Numbered from the stretch's first letter, positions 23,826 through 31,850 are shown. The stretch: 35,027 nt of DNA from an uncultured Lachnospiraceae bacterium (GCA_910587895.1 CAJUOE010000250.1:1-35027); one strand, 5' to 3'. The notes: generated by a model from the sequence alone, not told the origin. Made by a program: numbers and translations.

Positions 23826-23850
23826 AAAAAGCTGCCAACGGCAGCTTTTT
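23826..23850. terminator. Bidirectional intrinsic terminator
   Basis: AAAAAGCTGCC, a 3-base loop, then GGCAGCTTTTT: an 11-bp perfect stem ending in A and T runs on the two sides. It ends the lspA transcript (stop at 23812) and, on the other strand, the cspA transcript (stop at 23939). Confidence 0.9.
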
Positions 23851-23938
23851 GTAATCACCTATTTTTCAATATCTTAATCTTAATAAAAAACCGAAATTTC
23901 TATATTCAGACAAAGGTACATTGAAAAGCTCGATGAAA

Positions 23939-24139
23939 TTAGCGTACTACGGTAACATTAACGGCCTGAGGTCCCTTGGAGCCTTCAGTAACGTCAAATT
24001 CTACAGTAGCGCCTTCTTCTAAGGATTTGAATCCCTCCATGTTCAATCCGGAATAGTGAACAAATACATCGTTACCAGATTCATCAGAGATAAAACCATA
24101 TCCTTTTTGGTTGTTAAACCACTTTACTGTACCTTGCAT
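23939..24139 (-). CDS. cspA: Cold-shock protein
   Basis: The product is 66 residues, a single cold-shock domain: MQGTVKWFNNQKGYGFI with RNP-1 (KGYGFI), and VFVHYS as RNP-2. It binds single-stranded RNA/DNA and acts as an RNA chaperone. The start at 24139 is preferred because GGAGG lies 7 bases upstream; an in-frame start 18 bases earlier overlaps that site. The gene has its own promoter at 24188-24216 and the terminator at 23826-23850. It is divergent from the LytTR regulator at 24342; the LytTR-type boxes in the shared region could affect it as well. Confidence 0.97.
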   Translation of the reverse strand: MQGTVKWFNNQKGYGFISDESGNDVFVHYSGLNMEGFKSLEEGATVEFDVTEGSKGPQAVNVTVVR

Positions 24140-24187
24140 GTCAGTACCTCCAAACATATATTATATGCCCTTTTAAAGCATAATTCT

Positions 24188-24216
24188 ACAATAGCACATT
24201 ATTTTTGAATTGTAAA
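24188..24216 (-). promoter_or_regulatory. Promoter of cspA
   Basis: On the minus strand, TTTACA (24211-24216) and TATTGT (24188-24193) are 17 bases apart, giving a ~40-base leader before the ATG. The leader is too short for the long thermosensing 5' UTR of E. coli cspA. Confidence 0.55.
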
Positions 24217-24233
24217 GAATTTTTTAAGATTTC

Positions 24234-24263
24234 TACGGTTATTACGCTTTAAAACCCGTTTAT
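24234..24263 (+). promoter_or_regulatory. LytTR-type binding site (two 9-bp repeats, 12 bp apart)
   Basis: TACGGTTAT (24234-24242) and CCCGTTTAT (24255-24263) each match the published LytTR repeat pattern [TA][AC][CA]GTTN[AG][TG] at 8 of 9 positions and are separated by exactly 12 bases, the spacing expected for this family. They lie 34 bases before a TATAAT (24298-24303) upstream of the LytTR regulator gene, so they suggest autoregulation. They also lie upstream of divergent cspA. The tract also contains an imperfect 10-bp palindrome (24244-24268). Confidence 0.6.
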
Positions 24264-24341
24264 AGCGTGAATGGCATGTCGGCGCATCTTTTGCCGATAT
24301 AATATATTATGGGCGCTGGTGTGGATAAGGCGTGATGTCTG

Positions 24342-25100
24342 ATGGATATGATATGGAAGAAAACAGTAAGGCAGGTGGTTTTGGTGTTGTGGGTGGCAGT
24401 GTGTGACGATGAGGTCATGGAATGTTATCATATAGCCGTGAAAATCAAAGAAATTTTACAGGAAATGAAGATACCCTGCATGGTGCGGCAGTTCCACAGC
24501 GGGGAGGAACTGATACAGTCTTCGGAAAGCTTTGACATTATTTTTCTGGATATTATCATGGAGGGGCTGGATGGGTTAAAGACGGCGCAGGCATTCCGTG
24601 ATAAATCATTTGACAGGATTCTGATCTTCATTTCTTCCAGCCGGGAATATGTATTTGACGCCTATGACGTGGAGGCGTTTCAATATCTGCTGAAACCGGT
24701 GGACGACCGCAGGCTGCAGCGCGTGCTGCAAAAAGCAGTGCAAAAAAATGAAAAAGGCGCGCAGGAATTTATGATTGCCAGCAAGGGGCGGCAGAAACGG
24801 AAACTGTTTCTGGGCGATATTTATTATTTTGAGATCCGGGGAAGGACGGTTGACGTCCATGGAACGGATGGCGTTTTTACTTATTATGAGCGGATTGGCA
24901 ATCTGGAAGACAGCTTGAGGGGAAAAGGCTTTTTTCGCTGCCACAAGAGCTATCTGGTAAACCTGAAATACGTTGCCGCATACAATCGGCAGGAAGTTGT
25001 GCTGGATAACGGAGAGAGGATTGCGATTGCAAAGAGGAGATATGAGGAATTTTGCAGGGAAATCCTGGAATATATGAGAACAAATGGAGGGATTGCGTGA
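24342..25100 (+). CDS. LytTR-family response regulator (AgrA-like)
   Basis: The product is up to 252 residues. The receiver domain starts VAVCDDEVM and has the phosphoacceptor Asp70 (from this start) in IIFLDIIMEG and the Lys in YLLKPVD. The C-terminal LytTR domain (~150-250) includes LGDIYYFEIRGRTVDVH and RCHKSYLVNLKYVAAYN, which are typical DNA-contact segments. The true start may be about 15 residues downstream of 24342 (a GTG or TTG before WVAVCDDE), since no good ribosome binding site is seen at the ATG. The kinase gene begins at the last base of this stop codon. LytTR boxes at 24234-24263 point to self-control. No agrB/agrD peptide genes are in the window, so the inducing signal is unknown. 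Confidence 0.93.
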   Translation: MDMIWKKTVRQVVLVLWVAVCDDEVMECYHIAVKIKEILQEMKIPCMVRQFHSGEELIQSSESFDIIFLDIIMEGLDGLKTAQAFRDKSFDRILIFISSSREYVFDAYDVEAFQYLLKPVDDRRLQRVLQKAVQKNEKGAQEFMIASKGRQKRKLFLGDIYYFEIRGRTVDVHGTDGVFTYYERIGNLEDSLRGKGFFRCHKSYLVNLKYVAAYNRQEVVLDNGERIAIAKRRYEEFCREILEYMRTNGGIA

Positions 25101-26467
25101 TGCAGGATTTTGCAGGTGTTTTTATAGGCATTGTATGCTATTTCGCTTATCTGTGTACGACAGTGAAGTTCGCCAAGTCCTATCTGGAGATTTCATGGAT
25201 AAATGAAATCCTGTTTTTCGCGTTCTTTTTTGGCGGGAAGGCGCTGATTGGCGCGGCAGGTGGAAACGGGACTGTCTGGGAGATTTTTCCCGTGTTGTCC
25301 TGGCAAATGTTATTTCTGGGTCTGGTGGTATTGTTGTTCCGGGGAGGAGCGCAGAAAAAGGTATTGATTGGCTCCGTGCTGCTTGCCGTGACGACCATGG
25401 TGGAAAATTTTTCCGTCTCTGTGTTTTCAGCGCTGCTGTTGTGGTGGATGCATACCGTGAAACAGCTGCCGTCGCCCGTATTGGACGGGCAGTCTGGCAG
25501 CCTGGCGGTCTGTCTGGGCATGGTGGCCGTGATACTGGCGGTATCTGGGATGTCGAAGCATGGGATTGCCATTTTTAACAATGGGACGGGAAAATGGCAG
25601 GCTATGTTGTCGGTTCCGCTGCTTGTGCTTACGGCGGTTATTGATGTGGCAAACTGGGGAGCAGGCAATGGCATTTTAGTTCGCAGCGGCGGCAATATGG
25701 GCTTGTATTACGATCAGATGTTTGGACATGCCGAATTCTGTGTTCTGACAGCTTTGTCCATGTTTGCAGCAGGATTTTACGTGCTGGGCATGAATTCCAT
25801 TTATCTGGAACAGAGGAAAAACAGCCAGTACCAATCGCAGATTGACGCTTACAGAATGCTAAAGGAGCAGTACAGCCAGTCGGAGCGCGTAAGGCATGAT
25901 TTGAAGAATCATGTGCTTGCGCTGCATGGGCTGCTGGAGAAACGGGAGTGGGAGAAAATGGGGTGTTATCTGAAGAATATGGAAAGCCAGGCCGGTTTGG
26001 AAAACGGCGGGGAGGTTACGGGGAACAGGGTCGTCGATGTGCTCCTGCATCAGAAAGGTAAGAGGGCGAAGGGAAAGGGCATTGACTGGGAATGCGATGT
26101 GCAGATGCCGAAATCATGCGGCATAGATGAATTTGACCTCTGTGTGCTGTTTGGAAATATATTGGACAATGCCGTGGAGGCATGTGAAAGGCAGCAGGAT
26201 AGCATGTCCCATTCGACGGGTGCAGGTGAAAAACAGCAGTTTATCCGTATTCAGGCAAAAGCCGTGAAGAAATGTTTTCTGTTGGAGGTAAGGAACAGTA
26301 CGGGCATGGAGGATAAGCGGCGGGCGGGAGTTTGTGCGAAGAATCCAAAGGGACATGGGATAGGATTGTTGAATGTCCGTGATGTGGTAGAAAAATACGA
26401 TGGCGTCATGGAGACGGAGGTTTTGGATGGCGTGTTCACGGTCTCTGTCCTGGTGCCGTTGGCATAA
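25100..26467 (+). CDS. AgrC-like sensor histidine kinase (GHKL type)
   Basis: The product is 455 residues. The N-terminal ~240 residues carry six or seven membrane helices and form the sensor. The cytoplasmic part contains RVRHDLKNHVLALHG, where His266 is the phosphorylation site in the AgrC-type RxDxxNH arrangement. A GHKL ATPase domain follows, with NILDNAVEAC and GHGIGLLNVRDVVEKYDG. The ATG at 25100 overlaps the regulator's stop (TGATG) and has GGAGG 9 bases upstream; a longer TTG start inside the regulator gene is less likely. It phosphorylates the LytTR regulator encoded just before. AgrC relatives bind cyclic peptides, but no peptide gene is nearby, so the ligand is open. Confidence 0.93.
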   Translation: MQDFAGVFIGIVCYFAYLCTTVKFAKSYLEISWINEILFFAFFFGGKALIGAAGGNGTVWEIFPVLSWQMLFLGLVVLLFRGGAQKKVLIGSVLLAVTTMVENFSVSVFSALLLWWMHTVKQLPSPVLDGQSGSLAVCLGMVAVILAVSGMSKHGIAIFNNGTGKWQAMLSVPLLVLTAVIDVANWGAGNGILVRSGGNMGLYYDQMFGHAEFCVLTALSMFAAGFYVLGMNSIYLEQRKNSQYQSQIDAYRMLKEQYSQSERVRHDLKNHVLALHGLLEKREWEKMGCYLKNMESQAGLENGGEVTGNRVVDVLLHQKGKRAKGKGIDWECDVQMPKSCGIDEFDLCVLFGNILDNAVEACERQQDSMSHSTGAGEKQQFIRIQAKAVKKCFLLEVRNSTGMEDKRRAGVCAKNPKGHGIGLLNVRDVVEKYDGVMETEVLDGVFTVSVLVPLA

Positions 26468-26610
26468 TGCATTTTGGATATCGCAGAGCGCCGCATATGA
26501 CAGGAAAAGGGTTCTTTGAGACAGGAAGCTAACAGGGCGCGGCGCCGTTTCCGAAAAATGAACTGTAAGCAGTTTCACGAAAAGGGCAGAAAACGAATGG
26601 AGGTCATAAG

Positions 26611-27111
26611 ATGAATACAAAGACGATGGAAGGACTGATAGGGGCGAGTGTAAATAGGAATCTTCGCGAAACGCCGTTTAAGGTATATAAGGAGGCAAGG
26701 CGCGAAGGCAACACGGCAGTCATGGAGCGTTCCATGGGATATGTCGAGGAGTTTTCAGAAAAGGTAGAAGAGTATAAAGCCAAAGCCGATAAAGGGATGG
26801 AAGAGGAAACCGAGGCAGCGAGGGAGAACTCAAAGAAAGAACTGGAAAAGGCGATACAAAAACGCAGGGAAGAGCGAGAGAAATTTGAAAAGAGGATTGA
26901 GGCGAGTGGGGAGGGAGACCTTGTCCAGTTCAGCGGAGGGAATGATACCCTGCAAATCAGCGAGGAAGGCAGGCTGCTGTTAGAGGAGAATCACATGGGC
27001 TCTGAGAATATGAGGTTCGAAAGCGCCACGGTTTCCGAGCATGGCGCGCTTGGAGACGGCTCAGTGCAGACCGTCATATCAGCTCCTCAAACGGAATCTG
27101 ATGAGATTTGA
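26611..27111 (+). CDS. Charged coiled-coil protein of unknown function
   Basis: The product is 166 residues. It starts MNTKTMEGLIGASVNRNLRE, then has a highly charged helical stretch (~residues 50-105, rich in Glu, Lys and Arg, e.g. EAARENSKKELEKAIQKRRE) that should form a coiled coil. A low-complexity C-terminal tail follows. No signal peptide and no membrane segment. I know no function for it; I have an impression of similar proteins in Lachnospiraceae, which I cannot verify. TGGAGGT before the ATG supports expression. It may follow the AgrC-like gene in one transcript (143 bases apart). Its last 38 bases overlap the convergent DUF5721 gene. Confidence 0.7.
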   Translation: MNTKTMEGLIGASVNRNLRETPFKVYKEARREGNTAVMERSMGYVEEFSEKVEEYKAKADKGMEEETEAARENSKKELEKAIQKRREEREKFEKRIEASGEGDLVQFSGGNDTLQISEEGRLLLEENHMGSENMRFESATVSEHGALGDGSVQTVISAPQTESDEI

Positions 27112-27580
27112 GGAAACGCTTAACCAATGTATCCCATGCCTGTTCGAGGGATTTATCAGGTGAAAACACCTGTAAGGAGACGCCGGTGGTACAGGTAAGC
27201 TGTTGATTCCGGTAGCGGAGGTTTAAGTACATTCCGGAAACCTCCTCCGCAGAAAAGGCGCTGCCCAGCGAAACAAGGGTACGCGCCTGGTTCTCAGCGG
27301 AAAGCTGGAAGACAAACTGAAAGGCAGATGGGGTATGCCTGCCCTTGATTAAATCGAAACAGGCCGGACGCACCAGGGAAAACGGAACGTATTTTTCCCT
27401 CGTGAGCTGTTCGTAGGGCTCTTCTTCCGGACTGAAAAAATCTTTCATGCAATGGCCGTCCAGGCGAAACGTCATATAGGTAGTGATGGAACCTTCCGAC
27501 AGCAGGAAACTGTCGAAGGCATTGCTGCGCAATAAAATATTCATAAATTCTTTCACATCTAAAATGGATAAAGCTGTCAT
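27074..27580 (-). CDS. DUF5721-like protein
   Basis: The product is 168 residues, soluble. It matches a small family I know from Lachnospiraceae (DUF5721): LSILDVKEFMNILLRSNAFDSFLLSEGSI near the start, then FRLDGHCMKDFF, SLVRPACFDLIKGRHTP, a TCTTGVSLQVF block and a C-terminal SLEQAWDTLVKRFLK. The role is unknown. The start at 27580 is chosen because AAGGAGG lies 6 bases upstream; the upstream in-frame extension to 27628 has no site. Its own promoter is at 27600-27628. It overlaps the 3' end of the convergent coiled-coil gene by 38 bases and is divergent from the M18 peptidase gene. Confidence 0.8.
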   Translation of the reverse strand: MTALSILDVKEFMNILLRSNAFDSFLLSEGSITTYMTFRLDGHCMKDFFSPEEEPYEQLTREKYVPFSLVRPACFDLIKGRHTPSAFQFVFQLSAENQARTLVSLGSAFSAEEVSGMYLNLRYRNQQLTCTTGVSLQVFSPDKSLEQAWDTLVKRFLKSHQIPFEELI

Positions 27581-27599
27581 AAAAAACCTCCTTCCCCAA

Positions 27600-27628
27600 A
27601 GTTTAACATATTTTTCCCAAAACGACAA
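27600..27628 (-). promoter_or_regulatory. Promoter of the DUF5721-like gene
   Basis: On the minus strand, TTGTCG (27623-27628) and TAAACT (27600-27605) are 17 bases apart, with TGT before the -10 (extended -10). It is close to the divergent M18 gene. Confidence 0.5.
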
Positions 27629-27725
27629 ATGAATCCCTCTGGTAAAATTCCTGTATTTATAGTATAGTGTAGGGAGATAATAATTGGACAGGAAGAAAGA
27701 GTCTGATTTAGAGCAGGAGGCAGGA

Positions 27726-29012
27726 ATGGAGCGCGCAGAGGAATCATTATTTCAGCTTTTAGAGAGGGGAACCAGCGCCGCCATGGTGGTGCAGGAGGCC
27801 GTGGAAAGGCTTGCGGCGGCAGGATTTGAGGAGCTGTCGCTTTCACAGATATGGGGATTGACAGAATATGGGAAATACTATGTCAGACATCATGATACGA
27901 CGTTATTTGCATTTACCGTGGGAAAGCGTGAAAGCAGTTTTCAGGACAGGGTGCGGATTGGGGCGGCACATACGGATTTCCCCTGCCTGCGGATAAAGCC
28001 CAACCCGGACGTGACGGCGGGCGGGTATGCGCAAATTAATGTGGAAGTATACGGCGGGGCGATTTTAAATACCTGGCTGGACCGGCCATTAAGCATTTCC
28101 GGGCGCGTGGCGCTGGTGGGCGAGGGCATACTGCCGAAAATGCGCTATCTGGATGTGGAGCGGACATTGGGCGTGATACCCAACCTTGCAATCCATATGA
28201 ATCGTGAGGTCAACAAGGGCATAGAGCTGAACAAACAGACGGATCTCTTACCCATTCTGGGGCTTTGCGATGAGGGGCAGGAGAAACAATTCATGCATTT
28301 TCTGGCAAAAGAGCTGGAGACGGAGCCGGAGCAGATTCTGGACTATGAGCTGTGGGTGTATTGCAGGGAAAAGCCACAGCACGCAGGGATGCAAGAAGAG
28401 CTGATCCTGTCTCCGCGGCTTGACAACCTGACCTCCGTGGAAGCGCTGCTGCACGGAATCACCGCCTGCAGATGTGAGGAAGGCGTCAATGTGGTTGCGC
28501 TGTTCGACCATGAGGAAATCGGCAGCCGGACGAAACAGGGCGCAGGCTCTGTGCTACTGTCCAACGTGCTTCACAGGATCTTAAGGGCAAGGAACCGCAC
28601 GCCCGAGCAGATAGAGGCAAGCCTGTACGATGCCTTTCTTCTGTCTGTGGATGTGGCGCATGGCCTGCACCCGAACCAGATGGGAAAGGCAGATATTACA
28701 AATAAGCCTGTGCTGGGAAAAGGACTTTGCATCAAGGAAGCCTCGTCGCAGTCCTATGCTACGGATTGCCAGGCGGTGGCGGTCATCGAGCAGATTTGCC
28801 GCAAAGAGCAGATTCCTTATCAGAAATACGTCAATCGTTCCGATATCACAGGTGGCGGAACACTTGGTGCGGCGGCAGCCGGATTTCTCCCGGTGCGTGC
28901 CGTGGATATCGGCATTCCGCTGCTGGCCATGCATTCTGCGGTGGAGACGATGGGAGCCGCAGATATGCGGTCATTGACAGATTTGATAGGTGCTTATTTT
29001 CGTTCGCTGTAA
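27726..29012 (+). CDS. apeB: M18-family aminopeptidase
   Basis: The product is 428 residues and matches the M18 family (aspartyl aminopeptidase group), cytosolic metallopeptidases that remove N-terminal residues. Motifs in order: AAHTDFPCLRIKP (His82, Asp84), a hydrophobic VEVYGGAILNTWLDRPL block, LFDHEEIGS (Asp261-His-Glu-Glu264), DVAHGLHPN, a SDITGGGTLG block and LAMHSAVET (His403). These supply the zinc ligands and catalytic Glu. The start at 27726 has GGAGG 5 bases upstream. The alternative TTG at 27684 adds 14 residues and has a weaker AGGGAG site. The gene for a transglutaminase-like lipoprotein follows after 33 bases, probably in the same transcript. Substrate preference cannot be read from the sequence. 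The symbol follows common naming of clostridial M18 enzymes. Confidence 0.92.
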   Translation: MERAEESLFQLLERGTSAAMVVQEAVERLAAAGFEELSLSQIWGLTEYGKYYVRHHDTTLFAFTVGKRESSFQDRVRIGAAHTDFPCLRIKPNPDVTAGGYAQINVEVYGGAILNTWLDRPLSISGRVALVGEGILPKMRYLDVERTLGVIPNLAIHMNREVNKGIELNKQTDLLPILGLCDEGQEKQFMHFLAKELETEPEQILDYELWVYCREKPQHAGMQEELILSPRLDNLTSVEALLHGITACRCEEGVNVVALFDHEEIGSRTKQGAGSVLLSNVLHRILRARNRTPEQIEASLYDAFLLSVDVAHGLHPNQMGKADITNKPVLGKGLCIKEASSQSYATDCQAVAVIEQICRKEQIPYQKYVNRSDITGGGTLGAAAAGFLPVRAVDIGIPLLAMHSAVETMGAADMRSLTDLIGAYFRSL

Positions 29013-29045
29013 GGCGGCAAAAGGTGAGGAAAAGAGAGGCAGGGC

Positions 29046-30254
29046 ATGAAGAAGGGACTTAGAAACATAATTTGGACGCTCGTGTTTGTATTGCTTTTTG
29101 GCAGCATTGCAGGCTGTTCCCGGGAAGACCTTAAGAAGATCTTGCAGGAGAATGGGCGCCTGCAGCGGTCAGAAGAGCGGGAGCAGGTGCAGGACGAGCC
29201 GAGCCGGCAGCGGGCGGAAGTTCCGCAGATAGAGCAAAAAGAAGTAAAACCGATACAGAAAATATCCGGGGAAAAATATGCATACGGGCAGTTGGATGCA
29301 TTGGGGCAGACTGTGTACGATGAAATGCTTTCTACCATTTTAAACCATGAGGATAAGATTTCCCTTTCCACGACAGATACGGAGGTCATGAACCGGGCGT
29401 ATGCCGCAGTTTGCAGCGATTATGGCGGCCTGTTTTGGGTGAACGGCTATGTATTTACCAGGTACAAAAAGGGCGATGAGCTGGTGGGACTGGAATTTTC
29501 GCCAAAATATACGATGACGCAGGAGGTGCGCAGGCAGACGCAGCAGATGATTGACCGCGTCGTGGAGGAATGGTTTGCCGGTATTTCCATCAATGACACG
29601 GATTATGAGAAGGCAAAGTATATTTATGAAACCCTTGCGCTGAAGACGGAATATGTGGAGGATGCCAAAGACAGCCAGAATATTATCAGTGTATTTTTAA
29701 GGAAACAGACCGTATGTCAGGGCTACGCCTGTGCCGTTCAGTATCTGCTGGAGCAGCTGGGCGTCCAGAGCGTGATCGTGTCCGGAAAGGCGTTAGGGCA
29801 GCCCCATGCGTGGAATCTGCTCTGCCTGGATGGAGAATACTATTATATGGACGCAACCTGGGGGAATAACGGTTACCGCAACAAGGAGGGGGTGGAGACG
29901 TCCTTTATTGACTATAACTATATGGCGATGACTACGGCGGAGATGCAGATGGGGCATGAGCCGGATATGGAAATCAGTTTGCCGGAATGTACGGCGGTGC
30001 TGAATAATTACTATATAAAAGAAGGAAACTATATTGAAGAATGGCAGCCCGAACAGACAGGCGCCATGCTTGCGAAGGCATGGGAGGAGAAACGGGTGAT
30101 CACCCTGCGGTTTTCGGATGACAGCTTAAAAGACCAGGCATTCCAGTATTTTATCCGGGATGGGCATATTGCCGATTACTGTCCGGGGCTCAGTCAGATT
30201 AATTATCTGGAGGACAGCCTGTGGAAGGAGATCAGTTTTTGCTTTAATCAGTGA
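29046..30254 (+). CDS. Transglutaminase-like domain lipoprotein
   Basis: The product is 402 residues. A lipoprotein signal peptide ends in GSIAGC, so the protein should be lipidated at that Cys and held outside the membrane after cleavage by signal peptidase II. A charged linker follows. The transglutaminase-like core has Cys224 in VCQGYACA, His254 in PHAWN and Asp269 in YMDATW, the complete Cys-His-Asp set. A C-terminal region of ~100 residues ends the chain. Bacterial members act as proteases or peptide-bond-modifying enzymes on the cell surface; the substrate is unknown. It follows the M18 aminopeptidase gene by 33 bases with its own GAGGAAAAGAGAGG site. There is no obvious terminator after it; the next 165 bases hold the degV promoter region. 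Confidence 0.88.
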   Translation: MKKGLRNIIWTLVFVLLFGSIAGCSREDLKKILQENGRLQRSEEREQVQDEPSRQRAEVPQIEQKEVKPIQKISGEKYAYGQLDALGQTVYDEMLSTILNHEDKISLSTTDTEVMNRAYAAVCSDYGGLFWVNGYVFTRYKKGDELVGLEFSPKYTMTQEVRRQTQQMIDRVVEEWFAGISINDTDYEKAKYIYETLALKTEYVEDAKDSQNIISVFLRKQTVCQGYACAVQYLLEQLGVQSVIVSGKALGQPHAWNLLCLDGEYYYMDATWGNNGYRNKEGVETSFIDYNYMAMTTAEMQMGHEPDMEISLPECTAVLNNYYIKEGNYIEEWQPEQTGAMLAKAWEEKRVITLRFSDDSLKDQAFQYFIRDGHIADYCPGLSQINYLEDSLWKEISFCFNQ

Positions 30255-30330
30255 GAAAAAGCTTTTCAAACCTGAATGTTTATGATAAGATTAAGTGGTA
30301 TTTAAAACTACGTAACGTGATTACAAATAA

Positions 30331-30364
30331 TTTGTGACAAGATTTCACGAATAAAATCTTATAA
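30331..30364 (+). promoter_or_regulatory. Candidate promoter and operator of degV
   Basis: TTTGTGA (30331-30337) and TCACGAA (30345-30351) form an inverted repeat with one mismatch around 7 bases. TGACAA (30335-30340), 18 bases, then TTATAA (30359-30364) is a possible promoter; the palindrome would cover the -35 and spacer, a position typical of repression. Confidence 0.35.
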
Positions 30365-30419
30365 AGAGAAATACTACATAAGAGAGTTTTGTACTGCGTA
30401 AAGATTCAGGAGGAAGAAC

Positions 30420-31259
30420 ATGAGCTATAAGATTGTGGTAGACAGTTGTGGTGAATTACCGGAGAAGTTGAAGGCGAGCGGGCATTTTCAGAGCGTGTCG
30501 CTGGAGATTTTTGTGGATGACTATCGGATTGTGGATGATGAGAGTTTTGACCAGGCAGATTTTTTAAGGCGTATGGCAGAGAGCCCGAATTGTCCGAAAT
30601 CAACCTGTCCGTCTCCGGAGCAGTATGTGCAGGCGTATGACGGTGAGGAGGAGCATATCTATATCGTAACGCTTTCTTCCCAGCTTAGTGGTTCGTATAA
30701 CAGCGCGCAGCTTGGCAGGAAACTGTATCTGGAGGAGAAGGGGGCAAAGGATATCCATGTGTTTGATTCGAAATCAGCGTCCGTCGGGCAGACATTGATT
30801 GCCATGAAGATTCAGGAGTATGAAGAGGCAGGGCTTGCATTCGAAGACGTCGTTGCAAAGGTAGATGCGTTCATTGAGGGTATGAATACCTCTTTTGTGC
30901 TGGAATCGTTAGAGGCGCTCAGGAAGAACGGAAGACTCAGCAATATCAAGGCGTTTGTGGCGAGCGCCCTCAACATTAAACCGGTGATGGGAGCTACGCC
31001 GGAAGGGACGATTTGTCAGCTTGGCCAGGCCAGAGGCATGGCGCGCGCGATTGATAAGATGATTTCAGATCTGGTGGAAAAAACCAAAAATCCGCACGAA
31101 AAAATATTTGCCATCTCTCACTGCAACGCTGCAAAACGCGCGCAGGCAGCGGCAAAAAAAGTGCGTGAAATTGGAAAGTTTAAGGAAGTGTTTGTGATTG
31201 ATACCGCGGGTATCAGCAGCCTGTACGCCAGCGACGGCGGAATCATCATGGCTGTCTGA
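30420..31259 (+). CDS. DegV-family fatty-acid-binding protein
   Basis: The product is 279 residues and fits DegV throughout: MSYKIVVDSCGELP at the start, TLSSQLSGSYNSA at about residues 81-93 (the Ser region that binds the lipid carboxylate), VFDSKSASVGQ, ALRKNGRLSNIKA at about 160-172, and HCNAAKRAQ. DegV/FakB proteins hold a fatty acid for phosphorylation by FakA, feeding exogenous fatty acids into phospholipids. No fakA is present here, and Lachnospiraceae usually carry many DegV genes, so this is one orphan copy. AGGAGG precedes the ATG. It converges with the flavin-protein gene, with a strong hairpin between them. Confidence 0.93.
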   Translation: MSYKIVVDSCGELPEKLKASGHFQSVSLEIFVDDYRIVDDESFDQADFLRRMAESPNCPKSTCPSPEQYVQAYDGEEEHIYIVTLSSQLSGSYNSAQLGRKLYLEEKGAKDIHVFDSKSASVGQTLIAMKIQEYEEAGLAFEDVVAKVDAFIEGMNTSFVLESLEALRKNGRLSNIKAFVASALNIKPVMGATPEGTICQLGQARGMARAIDKMISDLVEKTKNPHEKIFAISHCNAAKRAQAAAKKVREIGKFKEVFVIDTAGISSLYASDGGIIMAV

Positions 31260-31281
31260 GCCGCAGGAAGCCAATGCCGTG

Positions 31282-31315
31282 CTGTTTTGGCGGAGCCGTC
31301 ACTCCGGCGAAACAG
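31282..31315. terminator. Hairpin between convergent degV and PNPOx-like genes
   Basis: CTGTTTTGGCGGAG (31282-31295) and CTCCGGCGAAACAG (31302-31315) pair over 14 bases with one T.G wobble and one mismatch around a 6-base loop. The stop codon of the minus-strand gene lies in the loop. T-tracts outside the stem are short. Confidence 0.5.
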
Positions 31316-31790
31316 TACCCGGCAGCGGACGTTTCTTGGCAGAATATTGTTCCACGGTAATTTTGATGACATTTACGATAGATACAAGCTGTTCATTGAA
31401 TGTAAAATCTTTGCCTGTCTGGCATTTCATAAGGACGGACAGGCCATATGCTTTTTCTTCGGTATCTGTGATAATCTCAGCCGTTCCCATGCCCATAAGA
31501 CTTCTGTAAGACATGCCATACTGGCACGCAACCTTTCCTTCAAATGGGATCGCGTCGCATTCCATGGCGAATGAGATTCTGGGATTCTTGCGGATGACGT
31601 CAAATTTATATCCTTCGTTCGCCCCGTGCAGGTAAAAGGTCAACTTGCCGTTTTCCAGAATATAGCCATAATTTAAGGGCACGACATAGGGCTGTCCCTC
31701 GTCGCTTAAACCGAGGTGCAGGATTTTGCAGGCGTCCAGTATGGACTGGATTTCTGCGGGGTCTGTGAGTTCTCTTTCGCGTTTTCTCAT
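31299..31790 (-). CDS. PNPOx-like flavin protein (NimA-type)
   Basis: The product is 163 residues and belongs to the pyridoxamine 5'-phosphate oxidase-like split-barrel superfamily, nearest to the 5-nitroimidazole-resistance group. Features: MRKRERELTD, an ILHLGLSDEGQPYVVPLNYGY strand pair, then FYLHGANEGYKFDVIRKNPRISFAME with the His and Lys region that binds the cofactor, and GMGTAEIITDTEEK. Members bind FMN or haem; the substrate is not deducible, and resistance to nitroimidazoles should not be assumed. The start at 31790 has GGAGG 8 bases upstream. A near-perfect promoter lies just before it. The gene is divergent from the OmpR regulator at 31935. Confidence 0.9.
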   Translation of the reverse strand: MRKRERELTDPAEIQSILDACKILHLGLSDEGQPYVVPLNYGYILENGKLTFYLHGANEGYKFDVIRKNPRISFAMECDAIPFEGKVACQYGMSYRSLMGMGTAEIITDTEEKAYGLSVLMKCQTGKDFTFNEQLVSIVNVIKITVEQYSAKKRPLPGTVSPE

Positions 31791-31821
31791 AATTGTTTCC
31801 TCCTTCGGTGCAGATGATACT

Positions 31822-31850
31822 ATTATAAGGTTTGAGTCTTTTATCTGCAA
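31822..31850 (-). promoter_or_regulatory. Promoter of the PNPOx-like gene
   Basis: On the minus strand, TTGCAG (31845-31850), 17 bases, then a consensus TATAAT (31822-31827), 31 bases before the ATG. Confidence 0.75.
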
